From the NCBI RefSeq assembly GCF_002259705.1, contig NZ_MWWT01000008.1, forward strand, positions 62,001-126,000: a stretch of DNA of 64,000 nucleotides, given 5' to 3'. The notes under the pieces were generated by a model, which saw only the letters and a program-made list of their open reading frames with translations, searched no databases and was not told the DNA's origin. Below are positions 26,333-35,443 of this stretch, in pieces. The DNA comes from Alloscardovia macacae. Lineage in GTDB: Bacteria; Actinomycetota; Actinomycetes; Actinomycetales; Bifidobacteriaceae. The first letter of the stretch is position 1. Each line of letters opens with the position of its first letter. The position numbers and the translations under genes were made by a program.

Positions 26333-28933
26333 ATGGATTCGAATTCTTCTTCCCCTACCCCGAATGCTGCACGCGACCCGGAAGCTGTAGCGAACGACGC
26401 TACTCGCAGCGACGATGCCAGCGTCCACATCACCAGCGTCCACATCACCGACGCCGAGCCTCACCGTGCGCACGACTTCTCTGACCTTACGAACGCATCA
26501 CTCGCTCTCGTGGGAGCCATTCTTCTCGCGCTCTTTTCCCTCTACCTTCATGGCGTTACCAGTGGCGTGGAAGAAGATGCACATACTGTGGGAGACCTCC
26601 TGAACGACTGGCTCTTCGCACTGCCGCTCTCCTTCCTGCAGCAGGCCACTATGGTGGTCATTACCATTAGTGTGGTCGTCCAGATGCTCACCCACCGCGA
26701 ATGGTGGCAGACGGTCATCTCCATGCTAGGATTCCTCGCAGGCATAGCCGCAGCTATAGCAGTCTCACAGCTCATCACCGTTATAGGCTACCAGCCTCTT
26801 ATCGACTCTCTGCGCTCAGCCAGCCACGTGCAGTACCTCTTCCCTGAGCTTTCTGCTGGGCTGACTGCCTTCCTCACCTGTGCAGGACCTCGCCGTAGCC
26901 GCTCCACGCTCGGCTGGAGCTGGAATACTATGTTTACAGTGTCCGCTCTGCTCGTCATGCTTTCAGCGAATTCCTTCGTCAGCATGGCCATAGCTCTCCT
27001 GCTCGGCCGCATGGTAGGCCTCATCATCCGTTACGCCGTGGGCTCGCCGAGCTTCGGAGTGTGGGGAGAAGACCTCGTGGATGCTGCTCGCTCAGTAGGA
27101 CTCGAACCAGAGAGCATCCAGTACATGGGAGACACGAGTACGCGTGGTACTCTTCAGGTTCCTGGGGCTCCTTCTGCGTATAGCGCGGATGATGACCTCA
27201 CCTATAATTCCCGCCGTTACCTCGTCATCACACGCAGCGGTGAGCGCTATACTGCGTCCGTAGCAGATACACAGCGTCATAGCCAGAGCTACTTACGTCA
27301 GCTGTGGCAGTGGCTCAAGCTCACAGGACTTTCTCTGCGCCACGACCGTTCTGTCGTGGACATGACACACCATCATTTCCTCATGCTTCTGGCTCTCCGT
27401 GATGCCGGCTTGAGCGCTGTAGGTCCTTATGCTGTAGCGGATTCGCATGAATCTTCTGTTCTGTTCCTTCACGAGAATGCGAACATCCAGCAGGTCAGTT
27501 TCGATGAGTTCACACAGCTGAGCGAAGCCGATGCTGTGAGTGTTCTGAGCTACCTCGACGCTGCTCATCAGCGCGGTATTACCCATCGTCACATTTCACC
27601 GAACGCACTCGCCCGCGAGGTGAGCGACAGTAGTGAGGCGAGCGACAGTAGCACGGCCACCACGTCCTCCACCTCCGCCCGCGAAACCAATCACCTCATT
27701 CTGTGTGGCTGGGAGAACGGAGACCTCGCATCCAGCGCTACGAATATAGCTGCAGACCGCGTGCAGATCCTCATCCTTCTGTCCGCTCTCCTCGGCATCG
27801 ATACCACGCTGAGCGCCGCGCAGAAAGTCTGGGATAAAGCTACCCTCAGCAGTGTGGCCCCCTATATTCAGAATGTGCTCATCCCGTCCTCAGTACGCGA
27901 GCTTGCGGGATGGTCGCGCACGCTCTCGAAGGAAGTGCGCACCCGGCTCATCGCTGTGACCACGTCCGAAGATACAGAGCCGGACACCGTCGAGCTGGTG
28001 GCACTGTCCCGCTTTAACGTGCGGAACTTCATTACTGCTTTTCTCATCGTGGTGGCGCTTTCGGTTATTCTCACGCAGCTGAACGTACGCGCTGTGGTAG
28101 AGAGTGTGCAGAATGCGAATCCTGTGTTCGCGCTCGTAAGCCTTCTGGCTGGCTGCGCGTCATGGTTCGGCACGTCGCTCACCCTCGCCACGTATATGGA
28201 CCGTGAGAAGCGGGACTATCTCGGCATTTTTATGTCTCAGGTCGCGCAGAGTTTTGCCGCTGTCAGTATGCCGGCAGGCGTGGGGCCTGCGTTCGTGAAT
28301 CTGCGTTTTCTGCGCAAAACCGGTCATAAGAATACGGCGGCTACGGCTGCTATGAGTGCCGTCGTGGCGGTTCAGTTCGCTACGACGTTCCTGCTTATGG
28401 TCGCGCTCGGCCTGTTTACGGGGAATAACGGCTTGACTGGCCTCGTGCCGACGGGCACGCTCGCTGTTCTGCTCGGCGTCGTGGCGCTCGGCATCGCTCT
28501 GAGTATGCTCGTGCCGCCCGTTCGTCAGTTTATCCTCGTGAAGCTTCTGCCTCGTGTGAAGAACTTTGCCCGTCAATTCATCCTTCTTCTCACTCAGCCT
28601 GGAAAGGTCGCCCTCGGTGCTCTCGGATCCGTGTTCCAGAACCTCATGCTCGGCTTAAGCTTCTGGGCAGCCTTGCAGGCTTTTAATATGCCAGCAAGCT
28701 TTATAGAGACGACGTTCATCTTTCTCGTAGCGAATACCATCGGTTCTGCTGCTCCTACTCCTGGTGGACTCGGTGGCGTGGAGACGTCTCTGACTGTAGC
28801 TTTCACTGGCGTGGGTATTCCTTCCGCAGTGGCTCTGTCTGCTGCTCTGCTTTTTAGAGTCATGACCTACTGGATCCGTATTCCTCTGGGAGCCATGGCC
28901 ATGAGCTGGCTCGGAAAGAAGAATCTTATATAA
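26333..28933 (+). CDS. Flippase-like (LPG-synthase TM family) protein with a pseudokinase-like middle
   Basis: 866 residues. An N-terminal block has about six membrane helices (about 60-230). A soluble middle (about 250-560) carries kinase-like remnants: QRGITHRHISPNAL where a kinase has HRD, and LILCGWENGD where it has DFG, interrupted by a Ser/Thr-rich insert. A C-terminal block of about eight helices (about 580-860) includes MPAGVGPAFVNLRFLRKTG and PTPGGLGGVETSLTVAF, the conserved motifs of the UPF0104/LPG-synthase-TM flippase-like family. No soluble lysyltransferase domain is present. It probably transports or flips a lipid-linked molecule. The start is uncertain because no ribosome site is obvious. 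Confidence 0.85.
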   Translation: MDSNSSSPTPNAARDPEAVANDATRSDDASVHITSVHITDAEPHRAHDFSDLTNASLALVGAILLALFSLYLHGVTSGVEEDAHTVGDLLNDWLFALPLSFLQQATMVVITISVVVQMLTHREWWQTVISMLGFLAGIAAAIAVSQLITVIGYQPLIDSLRSASHVQYLFPELSAGLTAFLTCAGPRRSRSTLGWSWNTMFTVSALLVMLSANSFVSMAIALLLGRMVGLIIRYAVGSPSFGVWGEDLVDAARSVGLEPESIQYMGDTSTRGTLQVPGAPSAYSADDDLTYNSRRYLVITRSGERYTASVADTQRHSQSYLRQLWQWLKLTGLSLRHDRSVVDMTHHHFLMLLALRDAGLSAVGPYAVADSHESSVLFLHENANIQQVSFDEFTQLSEADAVSVLSYLDAAHQRGITHRHISPNALAREVSDSSEASDSSTATTSSTSARETNHLILCGWENGDLASSATNIAADRVQILILLSALLGIDTTLSAAQKVWDKATLSSVAPYIQNVLIPSSVRELAGWSRTLSKEVRTRLIAVTTSEDTEPDTVELVALSRFNVRNFITAFLIVVALSVILTQLNVRAVVESVQNANPVFALVSLLAGCASWFGTSLTLATYMDREKRDYLGIFMSQVAQSFAAVSMPAGVGPAFVNLRFLRKTGHKNTAATAAMSAVVAVQFATTFLLMVALGLFTGNNGLTGLVPTGTLAVLLGVVALGIALSMLVPPVRQFILVKLLPRVKNFARQFILLLTQPGKVALGALGSVFQNLMLGLSFWAALQAFNMPASFIETTFIFLVANTIGSAAPTPGGLGGVETSLTVAFTGVGIPSAVALSAALLFRVMTYWIRIPLGAMAMSWLGKKNLI

Positions 28934-29144
28934 AACGTCCCATAATACACGACGAACCTGAGTATAGTGGCGTTTTGCACACTATTCCTTTACAAATTTT
29001 GTTCTGAGACACTCCGAAAGTGGAAAATTTCATATTTTCCGCGAGTTTCCGCCGTTTTTGGCTGATTTTGCGGAAAATATCGTGTATTATCGTAGATGTG
29101 TGTAACGGACTCCACGAGGAGCCCCTAACTAGAAGGATATGATA
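28934..29144. promoter_or_regulatory. AT-rich promoter region of hup
   Basis: This is locally AT-rich. It contains GGAAAAT-ATTTTCC near 29031 and a long-range inverted pair ATAATACACGA (about 28950) / TCGTGTATTAT (29080-29090). TATTAT (29085-29090) is a possible -10, but no good -35 at 16-18 bp was found. The leader of hup carries AGAAGGA seven bases before the ATG. Confidence 0.4.
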
Positions 29145-29426
29145 ATGGCATATAACAAGTCTGACCTCGTCGCAAAGATCGCTCAGAAGACTAACCTCAC
29201 CAAGGTACAGGCAGAAGCTGCTGTTAATGCTTTCCAGGAAGTACTCGCTGAGTCCCTGCAGACCGGCGAAGGCCTGCGTCTGACCGGCGTTCTGTCCGTA
29301 GCTCGCGTGGAGCGCGCTGCTCGTACCGGTCGTAACCCACGCACCGGCGAAACCATCGAGATTCCTGCAAGCAAGGGCGTGAAGCTCACCGCAGGTTCCC
29401 TCCTGAAGAAGGCTGCACAGGAGTAA
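29145..29426 (+). CDS. hup: HU family DNA-binding protein
   Basis: 93 residues, typical HU: MAYNKSDLVAKIAQKT, the dimer core, and the DNA-binding arm RTGRNPRTGETIEIPASK. It lacks the long Lys/Ala-rich tail of mycobacterial HU. It bends and compacts DNA. The start at 29145 has GAAGGA seven bases upstream; ATG at 29139 would add two residues and is less well spaced. A strong terminator follows (29458-29495), and the codon use looks like that of a highly expressed gene. Confidence 0.97.
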   Translation: MAYNKSDLVAKIAQKTNLTKVQAEAAVNAFQEVLAESLQTGEGLRLTGVLSVARVERAARTGRNPRTGETIEIPASKGVKLTAGSLLKKAAQE

Positions 29427-29457
29427 GACGTTCTTTTCTTTTTCCTTTCTTTATTAA

Positions 29458-29495
29458 GGTGAGGGGCGGGTCATGAGACCCGCCCCTCACCTTTT
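29458..29495. terminator. Strong terminator between hup and the Cna-B surface gene
   Basis: A perfect 15-bp stem GGTGAGGGGCGGGTC / GACCCGCCCCTCACC closes an ATGA loop and is followed by TTTT. It lies between convergent genes and probably serves both. Confidence 0.93.
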
Positions 29496-29502
29496 CTGAT
29501 TC

Positions 29503-32500
29503 CTACTTTCTCCGTATCAGAAGCACAGTAGCAGACATCATCGCCGCCAGAACCAGCGCAAAGACGAGAGTACTCACACTCGTTCCTGTACGGGCGAGCA
29601 GCGGTTTTCTCGCCTTCGGCTGTGGCTTCACTACACAGTCTGGGCAGATAGGCACGGTCGGATTCTGTGTATTCGTGAACACAAACCCATCCGTGGCATT
29701 CCCTGTGAGCGTCGAGGTGTACCCGTCGAGTGGAATCTCTCGGACTGTATACTCTCCGACCGGCAGGTTCTCAAAGACAGTCTCCCAGCCCGTATCCACA
29801 GTGAGCTTCCTCGACTCCACGACACGATCTCCAGCCAGAAGCTCCACTGTCACAGAATCTGCAGGAGTACCCACCCAGCGTTTCGTCACCTTCACTGATG
29901 TGAGCTGCGTATTCGTGATAAGGAAACCATCCACGACTGTCGAGTATCCTTCGAGAGGACGCTCACGAACCGTATAGAGGATGTCATGGTCGCCAGTGGA
30001 TACTGGAAGATCTGCGAACACAGTCCGCCACCCATCTTCTGCAGTGATGTTACGCGACTCGATGACCACACCATCCGCCAGCAGGTCCACACTCGCACGA
30101 GCTGCAGGCACGCCCACCCAGCGCTTCGTCACCTCGATGCTGCGCAGCTGAGTATTCGTGAGCACGAACCCATCCGTAGCATTTCCCGCGACACTCGAAG
30201 AGTACCCGTCGAGTGGAACCTCACGGACTGTATACTCCCCGACCGGCAGATTCTCGAAGACAGTCTCCCATCCCGTCTCAGCGGTAAGCGTCCTCGACTG
30301 CACCACACGATCTCCAGCCAGAAGCTCCACCGTGACAGCATCAGCAGGCTCACCGATCCAACGCTTCGTCACTTTCACCGACATCAGCTCAGTATTCGTG
30401 ATAAGGAAACCATCCACGACTGTCGAGTATCCCTCCACAGGGCGCTCACGCACTGTATAGAGGATGTCATGATCGCCAGTGGATACTGGAAGGTTCGAGA
30501 AGATTGCCATCCAGCCGCCTGCAGCAGTCAGTTCACGCGACTGCACGACCACACCGTCTGCCAGCAGGTCCACCATGACGCCCTCTGCAGGCACGCCCAC
30601 CCACCGCTTCGTTACGGTAATGTCCCGAAGCGCGGTATTCGTCAGCACGAAACCCTCAGCCGCACTGCCTGAAGTAACAGACGCGTATCCAGGAATCGGG
30701 GTCTCACGCACGGTATATGCTATGGCGGTTCCATCCGTATCCGTAGTCGGCAGATTCTCGAACGTCGTCTCCCAGCCGGTTTCAGCAGTCAGCGTCGTCG
30801 ATTCGACCACACGCTGACCAGCGAGCAGCTCTACCGTCACAGAAGTCGCAGGCTGACCTATCCAGCGTTTCGTCACGCGGACGGACGTTAGTTCCGTATT
30901 CGTCAGCACGAAACCTTCTGCAGCACTACCCGACACAGTAGATGCATAGCCGTCCAGTAGCGTCTCGCGTACGGAATACGCCACGGCCTTCCCCTCCGCA
31001 TCCGTAGTCGGCAGATTTTCGAACGTGGTCGTCCAGTTTTCTGCAGATGTGATATCGCGCTTCTGCGTCACAGCACCGTTCGCCAGAAGCTCCACCGTCA
31101 CACGCTCAGCCGGCGCACCGAGCCAGCGCTTGGTCACGTGGACAGATGTCAGCTCCGTATTCGTAATGACGAAACTGTCTGCAGCGCTGCCTGTCACCGT
31201 GGTCGCATACCCATCCAGAGCACGCTCGCGGACCGTATACGTAATGGTCTGACCATTCGACACCACCGGAAGATCCGTAAAGCGAGTCGTCCAGCCGTCA
31301 GTCGCGGTCAGGTCACGCGTCTGAACCACCTCACCATCCGCCAGAAGCTCCACAGTCACACGGTCCGCAGGCTTACCGAGCCAGCGCTTTTCTACCGATA
31401 CCGATGTACGCTGAGCATTCGTGATGACGAAACCATCGCTTACGCTACCCGTCACCGTGGTCGCATATCCATCCAGCGCCCGCTCGCGAACTGTGTACGC
31501 TATGCGCGCACCCGTATCTGCCGAGCGAACCGGAAGGTCTGTGAAAGTGGTAGCCCAGCCGTCAGCAGCCGTCACCTCTCGCGTCTGGATGACCTCACCG
31601 TCTGCCAGCAGCTCCACCGTCACGCGGTCAGCTGGAGTACCCTCCCAGACTTTACGCACGGAGACGGATACTGCCGGCTTATTCGTGATGACGAAGCCAT
31701 CTGCTGCACTACCGGTAACTTCGGAGCTGTATCCCGAAAGAGCTCGTTCGCGAACGCTGTAAGCGTATGCCGTTCCATCTGGCGAGCGCGATGGAAGATT
31801 CGTGAAGGTAGTCTCCCATTTTCCGTCTGCATCAGGAGTGATGGACTGATAGCCTATGTACTCCGGCTCTGTACCGTCTGCGCCCGTCGCGCGGTAGAGC
31901 TCCACCTGAATGCTCTCTGGTAGGACGGGACGGTTTCCCTCGGAGCCTTCTCCGCTCAAGCCATCCCAGCGCTTGGTCACGTGGACACTCGTCACCTCTG
32001 GAGCTGGCGGGTCCGGCGGAGTCGAATCAGCGAGAGCAGTCATGATGACCGTTCCGTTCGATCCTATTCCTGCTCCGCGTGTGCGAGATTCATTTCCCGT
32101 AATGCGCACGCGTGCATGGCTCAGAGCAGCTTCGCTCGGAGTTTCATCGGTATGGAGGTCGAGGGACTCATTCTGAGCACCGTTCAGTACGCCAGAGAGC
32201 TTATCCAGTGGCACTTCTGTCCCTGCATTATCCTTCCAGTGCGCAGGCTGGTTTCCGAGCATGAGTGGAGAGACGGAGTATGTCGGGTTTCCCGCATGAA
32301 CTTCCCACTCCTCATCATGACTGCCGAGGACATACACATCTTTGGCTGCCATCTCGGAACGATTCCCATATATGGCTGCCGCGCCATCGTCTATCCGCGT
32401 CGTAGATATAGGACAGGACGCATATCCGCCACCCTCCATCCACGCGTAGTTATCTGTGATGAGCGCGTTTGAGAGATAAAGAATTCCATTATGGAAAGTA

Positions 32501-33552
32501 TATCCATCCCCCGAACTGAGGTTTCCATTTACATAGACACCACCACCGCCGAAAGCGGTGTTTCCATCTCCACGATCACTCATAACGTTTCCAGTGATAT
32601 CTCCACCTGTTATCCGAGCTACAGTTTCGTACTCAGGATATCCTGCGAGTGATATCCCCACCTGTACGAAGATACCTCCACCAGAAGCTCCTGCAGTATT
32701 TCCCGAGACAGTTCCACCTGTCATGTTCAGGTACAGCGACCCTATGCTTGCCTGTGTGGTTCCTAAGGAGATACCGCCACCTATATCAGATGAGGAATTA
32801 TTTCGTATCACAGCACGTGCACTCAGGTTCAGAGTTCCGCCATCGAAGATGACTATGCCTCCACCAGCACTGTATAGCTCAGCCGGATCCCTCGAGGATC
32901 TCAGAAGCGTGTAATCCACGACAGCATGGTTTTCCTCGATGATGCCCCCACTCATCGTTATAATGCTCCCGAGGGCGTAGATACCTCCACCTCGGTTAGC
33001 CGTATTTCGCGAGATGACACCGCCCATCATGGTTATAGTGGCATTTTCCGCATATACGGCTCCACCCTCTGCATGATACGCCTGCAAATCCGTCAGAATA
33101 TTATTCGTCAGCACCGCCCCGTCGCGTATCTCCAGTGAGGTATTTTTCAGCTGAATAAGCGATTTCGTGGCCTTCGCTTCTGCCGCGTTCCCGTCCACCG
33201 TGATGTCCGAGAGAGTGGTCGGCCCGGTGATGTTCAGCAGATATCCGTCGAACGCCGGATCGCGCATCAGCACCGCCCGCGTTCCCTTCAGTGTGACGTC
33301 GCCGGATACGTTCAGTGTTCCGGTGACGCGGAGGCGCTCTGCGTTATGTGCGAGTGCCAATTCTTTCGCTTTCTCAAGCGTCTGTACTGCAGACCCTGCA
33401 TCGAGTCCTGTCCGTGTATCATCCCCTTTAGCGCCATCCACATAAATATCGGTGACTTCTTCCGCGAAAGCCCGCACTGAACCAGTGGTCAGTGGGATAC
33501 TCATGCCCAGCACTGCCACGAGGATGATAAGAATATTTCTTACCCTTTTCAT
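29503..33552 (-). CDS. Cell-wall-anchored adhesin: beta-helix head, nine Cna-B repeats, LARTG anchor
   Basis: 1349 residues. The start at 33552 (GGAG upstream) opens a signal peptide, MKRVRNILIILVAVLGMSIP to SVRAFAEE. Residues about 45-560 are right-handed beta-helix repeats (GGG-I, MTGG-SGN). Nine Cna-B domains of about 80 residues follow, each starting V-K-W (for example VTKRW) and ending with a TN strand. Most keep the Lys, the YTVRE-type Glu and the terminal Asn needed for an intramolecular isopeptide bond. The end has a Pro/Lys linker, LARTG at 1319-1323, a membrane helix and RRK, a sortase signal. A wall-bound adhesin is likely. Modules 6-7 and 8-9 are a 483-bp tandem duplication (see findings). 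Confidence 0.93.
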   Translation of the reverse strand: MKRVRNILIILVAVLGMSIPLTTGSVRAFAEEVTDIYVDGAKGDDTRTGLDAGSAVQTLEKAKELALAHNAERLRVTGTLNVSGDVTLKGTRAVLMRDPAFDGYLLNITGPTTLSDITVDGNAAEAKATKSLIQLKNTSLEIRDGAVLTNNILTDLQAYHAEGGAVYAENATITMMGGVISRNTANRGGGIYALGSIITMSGGIIEENHAVVDYTLLRSSRDPAELYSAGGGIVIFDGGTLNLSARAVIRNNSSSDIGGGISLGTTQASIGSLYLNMTGGTVSGNTAGASGGGIFVQVGISLAGYPEYETVARITGGDITGNVMSDRGDGNTAFGGGGVYVNGNLSSGDGYTFHNGILYLSNALITDNYAWMEGGGYASCPISTTRIDDGAAAIYGNRSEMAAKDVYVLGSHDEEWEVHAGNPTYSVSPLMLGNQPAHWKDNAGTEVPLDKLSGVLNGAQNESLDLHTDETPSEAALSHARVRITGNESRTRGAGIGSNGTVIMTALADSTPPDPPAPEVTSVHVTKRWDGLSGEGSEGNRPVLPESIQVELYRATGADGTEPEYIGYQSITPDADGKWETTFTNLPSRSPDGTAYAYSVRERALSGYSSEVTGSAADGFVITNKPAVSVSVRKVWEGTPADRVTVELLADGEVIQTREVTAADGWATTFTDLPVRSADTGARIAYTVRERALDGYATTVTGSVSDGFVITNAQRTSVSVEKRWLGKPADRVTVELLADGEVVQTRDLTATDGWTTRFTDLPVVSNGQTITYTVRERALDGYATTVTGSAADSFVITNTELTSVHVTKRWLGAPAERVTVELLANGAVTQKRDITSAENWTTTFENLPTTDAEGKAVAYSVRETLLDGYASTVSGSAAEGFVLTNTELTSVRVTKRWIGQPATSVTVELLAGQRVVESTTLTAETGWETTFENLPTTDTDGTAIAYTVRETPIPGYASVTSGSAAEGFVLTNTALRDITVTKRWVGVPAEGVMVDLLADGVVVQSRELTAAGGWMAIFSNLPVSTGDHDILYTVRERPVEGYSTVVDGFLITNTELMSVKVTKRWIGEPADAVTVELLAGDRVVQSRTLTAETGWETVFENLPVGEYTVREVPLDGYSSSVAGNATDGFVLTNTQLRSIEVTKRWVGVPAARASVDLLADGVVIESRNITAEDGWRTVFADLPVSTGDHDILYTVRERPLEGYSTVVDGFLITNTQLTSVKVTKRWVGTPADSVTVELLAGDRVVESRKLTVDTGWETVFENLPVGEYTVREIPLDGYTSTLTGNATDGFVFTNTQNPTVPICPDCVVKPQPKARKPLLARTGTSVSTLVFALVLAAMMSATVLLIRRK

Positions 33553-33608
33553 GTCTCCGCCCTCGTCGTCGAAACTGAAAACATTCGCTTCTAGTATACC
33601 AGAAAAGC

Positions 33609-33637
33609 AAAAAGCGCACAGAATGGTTGTGCGCTTT
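33609..33637 (-). terminator. Terminator of pafA
   Basis: On the minus strand AAAGCGCACA and TGTGCGCTTTTT pair around a short loop; the T-run follows the pafA stop codon by about 20 bp. It ends the pup-locus transcript. Confidence 0.85.
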
Positions 33638-33658
33638 ACCAGAAAAATCGAACGAAAA

Positions 33659-35179
33659 CTATATGAGCGGCAGCATCGGATCTTCGCCACGCCCACCACG
33701 CAGCACCGCGCACACAGCCTCATACTCGGACGTCTTCTCTACGCTAAACGGGTCGAGGATATGCGCCGTCACCGCGCGCGTCTCCTGAGCCGGCGCTGCC
33801 GAAAGACTCGTCCAGTCAGCACTCCAGCGCGCAGGCGACTGTCGAGCCAGACGCAGGAACTCCCCACGCAGCTCAGCACGAGTTCCGCGAGGCGCCTCAT
33901 GCCGAGCACGGCGCACAGCGTCCATGCTGTACAGAGCCTGCACAAAACCACGCGATTGCAAAGCAGAAAAAACCGTATCATGCGCGATGTCATGATACGC
34001 GAAGTCGAGCTGTAATCCCTTCGCCTCGCTCGCACCACGGCGCACAGCTCCCGAAATAAGCTGATACTTCGCCACCCAGTCCACCCAGGACGCCAGCGCA
34101 GTCCAGTCGCGCGCCTCACACTGCGAGAGCGTGCGCCTCCACAGCTGCACACACACAGCCGCATCCTCACGCATATCTGGCTTCAGCTCATCCGCATGAC
34201 GCTGCAGGAAAAGCTCAGCCGCATCACAGTACTCGCGCTGTATCTGGATAGCAGACACTTCCACTCCCCCAGATAGCGGAATGCGGTAGCGGAAGTCCAG
34301 GTCACGCGAAATCTTCTTCATATGGAAGCCCGGCTCGTTCATAGCGAAGACACCGAGACGGTAGTCTTCCCCGCGCGACTGCGCTTCGAGCATACACAGC
34401 ACGAGGTGCGCGGTCATCATCTTCATCCAGGTGGCACGCTGAGAGCGGTTCGAGTCCCCCACGATGACGTGCAGACGCCGGTACAAGCGCGAGTCCGCGT
34501 GCGGTTCGTCACGCGTATTAATCATGGGACGCGAGCGGGTCGTCGCCGAGGATATCGTGTCATCAAGAAAGTCTGCGCGCTGGCTTATCTGGTACTCGCC
34601 ATCGCGGAAGGTTCCTGCTCCCGCGAAAATCTGGCGTGTCACGAGGAATGGAATAAAGCATTTTTCGAGCTCGCGCAGGCTCACGCTGCGACGTACGAGA
34701 TAATTCTCATGGCAGCCGAAGGAGTGCCCCTGCGAGTCCGCATTATTCTTATACATGTGCACGCGCAGGTCTGGCTCGCCTTCGCGCTCCTGCAGCGCAC
34801 GCTCCGCACCATGAGCGAGAGCGGCCATGAGGTTTTCTCCCGCAGCATCGAGCAGCACAGCATCACTGACTGTGCGTGCCTCTGCCGTGGCATACTCGGG
34901 ATGTGCTCCCACGTCGAGGTAGAGGCGCGACCCATTATCCGCATACGTATTCGTGGAGCGCGACTGCGCGACCACGGGTTCGAACATAACGGAGGCCACG
35001 CGGGCAGCATCCAGCTTCGTTTCCCCGTGCTTGGCGCCCTCCGTAGCAGACTTTTCACCCGTGACGCTCAACCCATATTCGGTCTCGATGCCGAAGATGC
35101 GCTCGAAGCTCGTATCCGGTGTGACGGATAAAGTGCGCGATGTGGGGCCAGAATTACTACTGTCTCGAAGCTGAGGCAC
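33659..35179 (-). CDS. pafA: Pup-protein ligase PafA
   Basis: 506 residues. A roughly 25-residue extension precedes FGIETEYGL (metal/ATP-binding Glu). LYLDVGAHPEYATAEA holds the catalytic Asp, and HMYKNNADSQGHSFGCHENYL, SQRADFLDD and INTRDEPHAD - YRRLHVIVGDSNRS are the carboxylate-amine ligase motifs. The LDVG-HPEYATAE and GCHENYL variants distinguish PafA from Dop. It attaches Pup to lysines of target proteins. The start is GTG at 35179 with AAGGAG six bases upstream, 26 bp after pup. Confidence 0.95.
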   Translation of the reverse strand: MPQLRDSSNSGPTSRTLSVTPDTSFERIFGIETEYGLSVTGEKSATEGAKHGETKLDAARVASVMFEPVVAQSRSTNTYADNGSRLYLDVGAHPEYATAEARTVSDAVLLDAAGENLMAALAHGAERALQEREGEPDLRVHMYKNNADSQGHSFGCHENYLVRRSVSLRELEKCFIPFLVTRQIFAGAGTFRDGEYQISQRADFLDDTISSATTRSRPMINTRDEPHADSRLYRRLHVIVGDSNRSQRATWMKMMTAHLVLCMLEAQSRGEDYRLGVFAMNEPGFHMKKISRDLDFRYRIPLSGGVEVSAIQIQREYCDAAELFLQRHADELKPDMREDAAVCVQLWRRTLSQCEARDWTALASWVDWVAKYQLISGAVRRGASEAKGLQLDFAYHDIAHDTVFSALQSRGFVQALYSMDAVRRARHEAPRGTRAELRGEFLRLARQSPARWSADWTSLSAAPAQETRAVTAHILDPFSVEKTSEYEAVCAVLRGGRGEDPMLPLI

Positions 35180-35205
35180 TGCTCTCTCCTTGCTGCCTAG
35201 TCCCC

Positions 35206-35442
35206 TTATTCCCCACCTTTTTGCACGAAGCTACTCACATATTCTTCGGCGTTCTCTTCGAGAGTGGACTCGATGTCATCGAGCAGAGAGTCCACGTCCA
35301 GGATGGCATCCGAAAGCTGTGCTTTTGCCTGAGTGCCGGTCTGCGCGTTCGCCTGCCCAGCAGCCTGCGCCTCGTTCAGCTCCGCGTCCTGCTCCTCATT
35401 CTGCTCGAACGACTGATTCTGTGCATAGATCTGTTCTGGCAT
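35206..35442 (-). CDS. pup: Prokaryotic ubiquitin-like protein Pup, ending Gly-Gly-Glu
   Basis: 78 residues, acidic and Gln/Ala-rich N-terminal half, then the conserved helical [21 protein letters not shown] and the terminal FVQKGGE. Because the last residue is already Glu, no deamidation by Dop is needed before ligation, as in corynebacteria. The start at 35442 lies two bases after the stop codon of the phosphatase-like gene, and its ribosome site (GGAGG, about 12 bases upstream) lies inside that gene. Longer in-frame readings overlap the upstream gene and are rejected. Confidence 0.96.
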   Translation of the reverse strand: MPEQIYAQNQSFEQNEEQDAELNEAQAAGQANAQTGTQAKAQLSDAILDVDSLLDDIESTLEENAEEYVSSFVQKGGE

Positions 35443-35443
35443 A

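Noticed and set aside
29560-32000. CRISPR-like regular repeats
   Set aside because: The periodicity (about 240 bp) is coding: these are Cna-B domains in one open frame. No CRISPR array or cas gene was seen in the window.
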